NCBI GenBank assembly: GCA_003194525.1
Contig: NBIV01000637.1
Span: 1-23,869 of the forward strand
Source of the DNA: Gracilariopsis chorda
Taxonomy: Eukaryota; Rhodophyta; Florideophyceae; Gracilariales; Gracilariaceae
Direction: 5' to 3'
Length of the DNA: 23,869 nucleotides
In this document: piece by piece, positions 18,301 to 23,869 of the stretch
Numbering within the stretch: the stretch's first letter is position 1
How the letters are laid out: the number at the start of each line of letters is the position of its first letter
Translations under genes and position numbers: made by a program
Notes under the pieces: model-generated
Databases searched by the model: none
Seen by the model: the letters and a program-made list of their open reading frames with translations, nothing else
Told to the model about the DNA's origin: nothing

Positions 18301-20140
18301 GCCCGCAATGGCGGTGGATTGCTACGCAACTGTGCGGTTTTGTAGCGAATGCGCGAAGAATCGCGTCAAACTCCGCAAAAATGCGAAGAAGATGAAACTA
18401 TTCCCCGCAAGGGCGCCGCTCGAGTTTATTGCGATCGATATTCTCGGACCATTACTCACCACGAAACGTGGAAACAAGTTTCTACTTGTCATTACCGACC
18501 GCTTTTCTAAGCTGGTACGGACTGTCCCTCTTCGGAGGATAACCGCTCTCACGGTGGCCCAGGCTCTGGTGACGCACTGGATTTTTGTCTACGGTCCCCC
18601 TGTAGAGGTGCTCTCTGACAACGGGAAGCAGTTCGTGAGCAAGTTCTTCCAGGATGTTTGTCGCATCCTGGATGTCAAGAACTTGTTCACGACTACCTAC
18701 CACCCCCAGTGTAATGGGCAAGTTGAACGGTTTAACCGGACGTTACTCGCGGCGTTACGTTCCTACGTCGCTGACCACCCAGCGGATTGGGATCTCTACG
18801 CTGATGCGGTAACCTACGCGTACAATACGCAGGTACACCGGACTACCGGAGTTTCGCCATTCGAGTTAGTTCTATCTAGAACACCCCCGCCTGTGGCGCT
18901 GGAACCCCAAGCTACCTTGGACAATTTCCCATCTGTGGGTATCTACCGGCAGCAATGGAAGCGATGGCTTTCCAAGCTGGTCCCCGCTGCGCGGAAGTCT
19001 ATGGCACGGGCCCAAGCCGCTTACAAGCGGGATTTTGACGCTCGCGTGCGAGGAAAACCATCCCCGATTCGCGCAAATAACTACGTCTTCATCAGGAAGG
19101 AATACTACAACCCGGAACGGGAGAAGCGTCACAAACTCTCACCTGTGGCGGATGGACCCTTCAAGGTGATCTCTGTTAACACCGACACTGTCGTGGTAGA
19201 GATGGGGGACACGCACGAACGGATTTCCCGTGATCGTGTTGTCCTCGCCCCTCCTCCCTCGTCAGAGGTAGTCCTGGATCCAGGCAACCCCGTTTCCACG
19301 GACTCCGCTACACCGGAACAATCCGGGAGTACTAGACCTACGGTACTACCACACCCCAGCCGGGGACTCTCAGACCTACCGACTCTGTCGGACTCACCGG
19401 CTCAGCCGGGTAATTCGGGCCCCTCAGCGCCCGCCCCTACCACGTCTGCCCCACTGGCGCGCATCTATACCCGCCAGGCGGGGAATGTTATCCCTTATCC
19501 CGCCGCTCCGTCTAAGGAGGGGGAGGAGAACACTCGTTTTCGAGGAACGATATCACCGTCGCAACGGGAAACACACCGTAACATACGGAACACTGACCGT
19601 GGAGCACGGAGTATGTCACGCGACACTAATCCCCCGTTCCCGAGCAGTGCTGTGCAACAGGAACCAGACGCGCAGGCCCCGCAAAAGCGGCAAATACACC
19701 GTTTGTCACGGGAAAACGAGAAGCCTCACTCCAATACCGCAGCAGCGGAAAGGCAATCGCCCGATGCCTCGAAGCCGCCGTTGGCGGAAGTCCCCGCGGA
19801 AGCGGTTCAATCAGGTCGATCAGACCCGCGCCCTGCGGAGAAGGGGCGCCCAGATACGCCGGCCTCACAGGGGAATACCCACACCCCTCTTGGGGAAAAA
19901 GGCGGCCAAGCTGCAATCGAAGCTTTAAGCCCTGGCTCGCAAGCACCGGAAACGCCTCCCGTCGTTGACGGAATCAAAGCCCCCGCTACGGGGAATAATT
20001 TGCGCCGACCCCCGCATCGCTGCGGCGAAGAACCGAGGAACTCGGGAATAACGCGCGCCATCGCACGCTCGAAACCGGTCGTACCGGACGCTGCTCCTCC
20101 TCACGGAGATGGTGCACTGCGCTCAGCGGCAATTCCCTGA
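15314..20140 (+). CDS. pol: pol of E2: protease, RT, RNase H, integrase and long tail
   Basis: Counted from the -1 frame codon at 15314, the frame has about 1,608 residues. Protease: VLDTGAG (Asp about 93) and VILGCDYCDRF. RT: FCVDYRRLN, ALDANWGYWQV (Asp about 518), MPFGLTNAPATFQRA and VYLDDI (codons 17051-17062). RNase H: VDTDSSDYQVG (Asp about 732), SEKECLAVVWA, YTDHSSL, QADALSR. Integrase: HHCC finger and DD35E at about 1042, 1102 and 1138 (AIDILG, SDNGKQF, QVERFNRT), then DGPFKVI. A low-complexity tail of about 290 residues follows. Several normally conserved residues differ from E1 and the family: Ser to Trp in LDANWG, Gly to Arg in KLRKCEF, Gly to Ser in YLSHII, and VP to AL before KADG. 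The frame is intact, but RT activity is doubtful. Confidence 0.94.
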   Translation, partial: LTEGVSPLGEASSKTRLLAPEASSPRSPVKVLSRKDTADADSAHLGVLRRPWIRSKNPRIPGRVLVLAKRNYKVYADLGLDPQFMMRFLTVLDTGAGPNFVVESLLPPLVRSRIRSDAVPDISDANNNPLQTVGTVDLVVRLGTSVVKLDFIVCRSLAAPVILGCDYCDRFVDAIRPRLRRVELDDGSSVPIVRRPLKRSSRKQVPLPAAQEPPPASRESTKLRVAASVSIPAESQVWVQVNSRQHGLRVIQPLASLYEKSQLALANGIVSISPDVPFRILVANLGKHPQYLVKHQVIGSVTPHPMGMLPTKMTAADVLGVTTSSEEFTPPSEDVKPKEGEETATSASNIPSNSELRTTPVPQDNAPSSNDRIDPEKALEALDFSHVPESHRDKLRTMLREFTTMWDGSLGEIDATEHRIDLIPGARPVAQPPYRAGPKAREEEQSQVDKMLRAGVIEPAQSPWASPVLLALKADGTWRFCVDYRRLNAVTVRDTYPIPRMDECIDSLGDATVFTALDANWGYWQVPVRQEDRDKTAFTCHAGTYRFKRMPFGLTNAPATFQRAVDILLNRFKWRSCLVYLDDIIIFSNSLDDHLTHVRDVLTVLRHAGITLKLRKCEFFTDTVKYLSHIIRPGRLAIEKARVKSLVEAKEPRTQTELRSFLGLVNVYRRFIPNFSDTAAPLNALLRKGNPPKLGTFTPEQSEAFNSLKEAVTSAPILHLPKLGLPYSVDTDSSDYQVGCALFQTTPEGERHPIGYWSRSLNVHERNYSVSEKECLAVVWAMTTLRPYLMGIHFTVYTDHSSLRWLMNISDPSGRLMRWRLRLAEYEFQVIYKKGAQNTQADALSRLPTSGEALPTEDDEVPCFMAIDPDDPEHAVEARPETWDEDADFDELLASRDKSENPLPGNFVPVSPEEMIREQFGDPFCTRIRARINGGEDLPFGVNDKGYLVRKVEARPQIVVPHSLQSRVLHLSHYAPIGGHPGGRKLYLTLRRDFYWPAMAVDCYATVRFCSECAKNRVKLRKNAKKMKLFPARAPLEFIAIDILGPLLTTKRGNKFLLVITDRFSKLVRTVPLRRITALTVAQALVTHWIFVYGPPVEVLSDNGKQFVSKFFQDVCRILDVKNLFTTTYHPQCNGQVERFNRTLLAALRSYVADHPADWDLYADAVTYAYNTQVHRTTGVSPFELVLSRTPPPVALEPQATLDNFPSVGIYRQQWKRWLSKLVPAARKSMARAQAAYKRDFDARVRGKPSPIRANNYVFIRKEYYNPEREKRHKLSPVADGPFKVISVNTDTVVVEMGDTHERISRDRVVLAPPPSSEVVLDPGNPVSTDSATPEQSGSTRPTVLPHPSRGLSDLPTLSDSPAQPGNSGPSAPAPTTSAPLARIYTRQAGNVIPYPAAPSKEGEENTRFRGTISPSQRETHRNIRNTDRGARSMSRDTNPPFPSSAVQQEPDAQAPQKRQIHRLSRENEKPHSNTAAAERQSPDASKPPLAEVPAEAVQSGRSDPRPAEKGRPDTPASQGNTHTPLGEKGGQAAIEALSPGSQAPETPPVVDGIKAPATGNNLRRPPHRCGEEPRNSGITRAIARSKPVVPDAAPPHGDGALRSAAIP
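16325..16340 (+). other. Internal polypurine tract 1 of E2
   Basis: AAGGAGGGGGAGGAAA lies between protease and RT and encodes KPKEGEE, matching 4067-4082 in E1 in place and sequence. It is closer to the E1 3' tract than the G8 tract at the E2 3' end is. Confidence 0.6.
19514..19530 (+). other. Internal polypurine tract 2 of E2
   Basis: AAGGAGGGGGAGGAGAA lies in the Pol tail after the integrase (peptide SKEGEE). It is 3189 bases after tract 1 and 3400 bases before the 3' tract, close to the spacing in E1. Confidence 0.6.
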
Positions 20141-20145
20141 AAAGG

Positions 20146-20508
20146 GTGTCATCGGCACCTGCCCGGAACCCCCCAGAGGGGAATTTTGACCAAAATACCG
20201 GTGTACCGGAGTTAGCCCCAGGCAACCCGTCAGTAGCCGGGGACACCACGGCATCGCCGGAACGTATGGTGCAGAGCGCTCGTGCGCCTGGCAGGGAGGC
20301 GGTTTGCCACCCAATCACCGTGTCGCACGGGACCCCCCAGGGGATTGTGGAAATGCCGATCCCGCAGGAGCGGTCATCTTCCCGCAAACTCGCGGTTCGT
20401 GCGCTCAACCGCGAAGGCGGAACCCAAGTCCCCCGCCGACTGGCGGTTCGCCCGGCCTACCGTGAAGACGGAAACAACGACACCCTCTGGGGAACGACTT
20501 GCCGGTGA
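20146..20508 (+). pseudogene. Low-complexity linker, out of frame, E2
   Basis: After the Pol stop at 20140 the next open stretch lies in the -1 frame and encodes a Pro/Arg/Gly/Ser-rich sequence with no domain. It overlaps the start of the chromodomain frame, again one frame back. I read it as the middle of the original Pol-chromodomain linker, displaced by single-base changes, possibly in the AAAA/GGG runs at 20139-20145. The DNA is a near-continuous row of short hairpins. An independent gene is unlikely. Confidence 0.5.
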
Positions 20509-20894
20509 AAACCGTGGCACCACACACCCTCTTGAGGGATATTTTCCCGCATGAGCAGCGGCCACTAGGACAGCGCACGGCAACGTCGGAGTTATCGCCG
20601 AACACCCTGCTAAGGGACATTATACCGCACCGCGGGCAACCCTCGCCAGGGATTACAACCACCACCCGGCACGGCCGGCAGGTCTACGAACGAGAGTTCG
20701 TAGTAGACCGACTTGTCGGACACACCTGGGACCAGGATGGTATTCTACAATACCGCGTCCGCTGGTACGGGTACGACCCCAGTGGGGATACGTGGGAGCC
20801 AATGGAACACCTCCCACGGTCGCAGGTCGTGCGATACCACCGTCAAACGGGAACTGCAGCTCCAGCCACGCTGGTAAATGCCCAAGTTGGGTAA
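20499..20894 (+). CDS. Chromodomain protein or C-terminal end of Pol, E2
   Basis: About 131 residues, with the chromodomain at roughly 62-115: YEREFVVDRLVGHTWD, LQYRVRWYGYDPSGDTWEP, HLPRSQVVRYH, and the terminal AQVG shared with E1. The upstream part (TLLRDIFPH, TLLRDIIPH repeated) is low complexity. It should target integration to marked chromatin if joined to the integrase. It begins about 1.4 kb after the GPF module, an unusually long linker. Two -1 frame changes separate it from Pol. The first listed ATG may not be used. Confidence 0.85.
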   Translation: MPVKTVAPHTLLRDIFPHEQRPLGQRTATSELSPNTLLRDIIPHRGQPSPGITTTTRHGRQVYEREFVVDRLVGHTWDQDGILQYRVRWYGYDPSGDTWEPMEHLPRSQVVRYHRQTGTAAPATLVNAQVG

Positions 20895-21085
20895 CGTTGC
20901 CGCGCGAGCGGAGAGCGAAAGGAAAGGATAACAAGACAAGGTCCGTCGAAGACGGGGAACTCAACCGAGAAGCACCGTTCTAAACGGGAAAGTTTATTCA
21001 AGGGAGCAGCTAGCTCCCCACAATACTACACTACACTAACTGGCATAGCCAGAGAAAGAAGAACCAGGAAACTGGACTAGAGGTT
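20895..21085 (+). other. Convergent spacer of E2
   Basis: This spacer separates the ends of the sense chromodomain frame and the antisense gene. It has a perfect 6-bp hairpin at 21002-21018 (GGGAGC/GCTCCC, loop AGCTA) and an AT-richer stretch near 20990-21045. No gene is supported. It corresponds to 8299-8634 in E1 but shares no obvious sequence with it. Confidence 0.5.
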
Positions 21086-22761
21086 TCACTCACCCCCATC
21101 GTCCGGGGCGTAACCCCCAGCAAGGCGGTAGGCCAACGCGTCCGCCATGGTGGTGACATCCCCCGATACCTCGGCAGCGCTAAGACCGGCACCCGGAGGA
21201 AACGTGCGATGATTTCGTTTTCATTCGCCGTCACCCCGCTGGGGATAGAAGGTCCGGCACTTGCCGTTGAAGGGTCAGCAGCCGGCTCGGCCGGAGATAC
21301 CCCCTCTGGGAAAGCTTCCGCGCTAGCGCCGGTTTCCTCTACGTCCATCTCCCCGGGTTCTTCCGGTTCGTTATCGACCATTGGGTCATCCCCGCCGTAT
21401 GCGCGGTAGTAGTCGTCAGAATCGACGTACCCCACCGGGTGGTCTTCCGGCACATGCCGGGGCGTATCGCGAAGCTCTCGCGCCTCCTCGGAGGAAATTT
21501 CCCGGAACTCCCAGGGGTCGAAGTAGATAAAGTCCCCCGCAAGGGCGGTGTTTCTACCGAGTCCCGGACCACCGGTGTTACCGCTGCCGCCATCCAGACG
21601 ACCGCTTTGCTCCAGCGGGACCTCACTCCAGCTAACGCTGTCGATGTACCCAAGTAATTGGAGGACCTCTTCATTGTTGGCCTGGCCCCAAGGGGGATGC
21701 GAAGATCCAGGTTTCGGATCGCTGCCCGCACACGCGGTTGAAGGAACCAGAGACGATACTGGTCGTACGCCTCGTTGAGGATATAAGCCGCACTGCGGGC
21801 CGCCCACTCCGTAACCACTACGGACCACAACCCCGACCGGGATCCTGCATGAGCAGCGAACCGAGGTACGTAAGTACCGGCGGGAGTTCTATGTAGCACC
21901 CCCGGCAGGCGTCATGGAAGCGCCACCACTCGGGGAGTGCTACATACCGACCTAGTCGGTGAGGCGGCGCAATCCGCTCTATCTCCACGTTCTGATACGG
22001 GATAAAGTACCCGAATCGGGATCGCCAACGCCGCTCGTAGCGGATGAAGTTTTGGAGAAAGTTGGACCGGTATTGCCGGGGAAGGTACCTGAACTCCGCC
22101 CGAATAATCGGTCGCTCCCAGCAAAGGGCCTCTTGCCGCGCTGCGGGGAAATTCCTCCAAGCGAGGGTCTCGAGGCGGAACAGGTTCTCGCCGTACCCAA
22201 TCTCCCCGCGAGTGCGGAAGTAGCTAACGTCGAAGCCAAACTCCGGTGGGACCGGTACATCGAATGGAGCCCGGCTCTGCCGTTGGTACGCCATCCGCGT
22301 CAACGCGGTCTGCGCCGCAGCGACGGTCTCGCCGAGTTTCTTCGGAGGTGGTGACGCGGAATCGCAATCCGGTGACGCCAATCCCACGATGTGGTGACTG
22401 CTCTGGGCAGATCCCCCGGAAGGGTGTCTGAACCATCCGCATAAGCGGTGACCAACCCCTCATTGAGGACAGCGACCGGGTGAAACCACGGGGCAAGGCG
22501 CAGGCGCGACGCGTGATTCCGATTCATCGGGTTGAAGCCCACCAGGGTGTTGTAGGTTGGCCAGTTGGACACCGGAGTGGTTCCGGAGGACACCACCGAA
22601 GGTGGTAGTGCGAAGGGATGGTCGGCTGCAGCAGCCATATTCCCCGGTTGTACCGGATTTCGATCGCCCTGAGGCAGGGGAAACTGACCGGAAACCGGTG
22701 GTGTACCGCCCGAGAAGTCTCGGCGGTTGGCTGTGGCTGTTGATATGGTTGTCGTCGTCAT
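21086..22761 (-). pseudogene. Antisense ORF of E2, homologue of the E1 antisense gene, frameshifted
   Basis: The minus strand encodes the same protein blocks in the same order as the E1 antisense gene: APWFHP, WDWRHRIA, RPIIRAEFRYL, RSRFGYFIPYQNVEIER, LPEWW, TEWAARSAA, LDLRIPLG, FDPWE, HPVG, DDPMVD, and a C-terminal helix-like stretch ending at TGA 21088-21086. They fall in five reading-frame blocks, with shifts near 22340, 21845, 21690 and 21195, mostly in short runs such as CCC or GGGG. ATG 22761 (MTTTTIS) is a plausible start; the frame is open to 22869. Function is unknown. As read the gene is broken, but the clean protein conservation between shifts means the breaks are very recent or are sequence errors. 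Confidence 0.85.
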
Positions 22762-22913
22762 TTGTCCCTTTTGGAGGGTGGCTGTTGTTGTCGTTTGTGT
22801 GCTTGATGACTCTGGCGCAGAGGGATTTACCGGAGAACCGGAGACAAAGCACGCGCTTTTATCACCCATTTTCGTCTGGGAATCCTCCGCGCCCGCGGTC
22901 GTTTTCCCGTCTT

Positions 22914-22924
22914 AAGGGGGGGGA
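22914..22924 (+). other. 3' polypurine tract of E2
   Basis: AAGGGGGGGGA lies two bases before the 3' LTR. Compared with E1 one A is replaced, giving a G8 run. Confidence 0.82.
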
Positions 22925-22926
22925 TA

Positions 22927-23701
22927 TGAAGTGCAACGCCCTCAGGGAGGGATTCTGGTACTTGAACGCTTCCCGATATTATCGGTTGTGTAGTGTGTAT
23001 ATGAACTACGCCCACAATGGTGGTATGGACACGTGGACACGGTTTTGGTCAATGGCGTTGGCCACAGTAGTGGATGTTGCACGGAATGTGAGTATTTTAG
23101 TTAATTTTATTTATTATTTTCACACCCATTTCTGGAAGCTAGTACTTAGTGCGACGCGCACTGCCGTCGCACCAGTAAAACCTTCCCAAACAAGGACCCA
23201 ACCTGGGAATTGGCTCTGAGCTTTACCGCTCCGCGTGTTCTCACCCTCCTTGGAGGGAAGACCGTAGTGTACGGAAGTTCACCCCCTCGCACATCTAAAG
23301 GAGACCCATCATGGGAGTACTAATGTTCCAATCATATTGGTGTTTCGCCCTGTATAGGGAGTTCTGTCCACCGGCATTGCCGTATCTACTCGTCGCTCTC
23401 GCGACCCACTCGTCCTCCTCTTCCCCTTTTTAGGTAGCACTCCCGCTATACGCGGCCCTCGGTGCGCATCCGCTCACACACCCCACTTACGTGGAAATAC
23501 CTCTACTGAGGATCACACCGCTCACGCGGATACCGATTCTTCGCCTTCACCTCCCTGCGCGAGTCGCGACAGGTGTCCCTGGTCTTACAAACCGGCTTCG
23601 CCGTGACACCTCTGGGAGGGCTCTACCCAACTGGGTTCACCTCGTGAGAGGAAGATCCCGGACGTCTTTCGGTGTTTTTCCCTTTGGGGCATTGCACCAC
23701 A
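22927..23701 (+). repeat. 3' LTR of E2
   Basis: This is the second LTR copy, starting TGAAGTGCAA and ending at A 23701, followed at once by GTTTG. It is 32 bases shorter than the 5' copy. Differences concentrate at about 22950-23520 and are nearly all one-base shortenings of runs of two to five identical bases; substitutions are few. The LTR hairpin is damaged in this copy by loss of one G. From about 23521 the two copies are nearly identical. Confidence 0.92.
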
Positions 23702-23706
23702 GTTTG
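23702..23706. repeat. Target site duplication of E2, right copy
   Basis: GTTTG follows the 3' LTR and equals 12226-12230. Confidence 0.93.
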
Positions 23707-23869
23707 CCCAGTCGTGAAAGATTCTTGTATCAACCCCCGGTGTTTTTCTTTGGTAGGTGGCAAGGTGGCAGTTCGTCGTGAAGTGTTTCGTAGCTGCCTC
23801 TCTCCGATTTGCGGTAGTGAGCCTGTTTTCCCCAGAACAAAATGAACGGTTTGAGAGCTGACCCATCAG
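23707..23869 (-). pseudogene. Middle part of the pogo-like transposase, right of E2 (partial)
   Basis: The minus strand from the window edge reads DGSALKPFILFWGKQAHYR, resembling the ADGSKLPPLVIFKGK-type segment of DDE_1 transposases. After a one-base shift in the C5 run at 23734-23738 it reads VDTRIFHDWAN. This joins in frame across the E2 insertion to RFVDEV at 12230. The N terminus, DNA-binding domain and outer terminal repeat lie beyond the window. The shift may be an error or mutation. Confidence 0.82.

Larger units (their letters stand above)
12231..23701 (+). mobile_element. Ty3/Gypsy chromodomain LTR retrotransposon E2, complete
   Basis: E2 is 11,471 bases long, bounded by TG...CA LTRs and a 5-bp target duplication. 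It has the same gene order as E1, including the antisense ORF. Gag and Pol are open without interruption, but the antisense ORF is broken in several places and the chromodomain is out of frame with Pol. Its Pol resembles that of E1 at roughly two thirds of positions by eye in the RT region, while the LTRs share only short motifs. The two are thus separate families of one lineage. Confidence 0.95.

Noticed and set aside
19370..20510. Hairpin rows in the Pol tail read as a CRISPR-like or tandem repeat array
   Set aside because: Stem and loop sequences all differ and spacing is irregular; no repeat unit recurs. It is a structural pattern, not a repeat array.
20499..20894. Chromodomain frames as host HP1-like genes
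   Set aside because: Both lie inside the retrotransposons at the same place, end with the same AQVG tail, and resemble integrase-linked chromodomains.

Overview
The window is eukaryotic nuclear DNA made almost entirely of transposable elements. I find no host gene, no rRNA or tRNA gene and no bacterial-type operon. Two long Ty3/Gypsy LTR retrotransposons with chromodomains (called E1 and E2 here) lie head to tail on the + strand. They are separated by the remains of a pogo/Tigger-type DNA transposon. The host cannot be fixed from sequence alone. A GC-rich genome with chromodomain Gypsy elements and pogo-like transposases would suit an oomycete, another alga-like protist or a fungus; that is inference.

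E1 (1-11441) lacks only about 17 bases of its 5' LTR at the window edge. Its order is 5' LTR, primer binding site, gag, pol (protease, RT, RNase H, integrase), a long low-complexity tail, a chromodomain reading frame, a 571-codon gene on the opposite strand, polypurine tract, 3' LTR. E2 (12231-23701) is complete, has the same order, and is flanked by the 5-bp target duplication GTTTG. It belongs to a related but different family: proteins similar, LTRs mostly different. E2 sits inside the transposase gene of the DNA transposon, whose two halves lie at 11527-12230 and 23707-23869 on the minus strand.

The sense genes work as in other Metaviridae-like elements: Gag makes the particle, Pol is probably reached by a -1 frameshift at the gag stop codon, and the chromodomain probably guides integration to chromatin. 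Three things are not part of the standard plan. First, an unknown antisense gene fills the space between the chromodomain and the 3' LTR and is conserved as protein in both families. Second, each element carries two internal copies of its polypurine tract, placed about every 3.2-3.4 kb. Third, E2, both coding and non-coding, is packed with short perfect hairpins whose sequences all differ, while homologous parts of E1 are not.

Most broken frames, and nearly all differences between paired LTRs, are single-base changes in homopolymer runs. Many of these breaks could therefore be sequencing or assembly errors. One clear exception is a nonsense codon in E1 exactly at the tyrosine of the reverse transcriptase YLDD motif.
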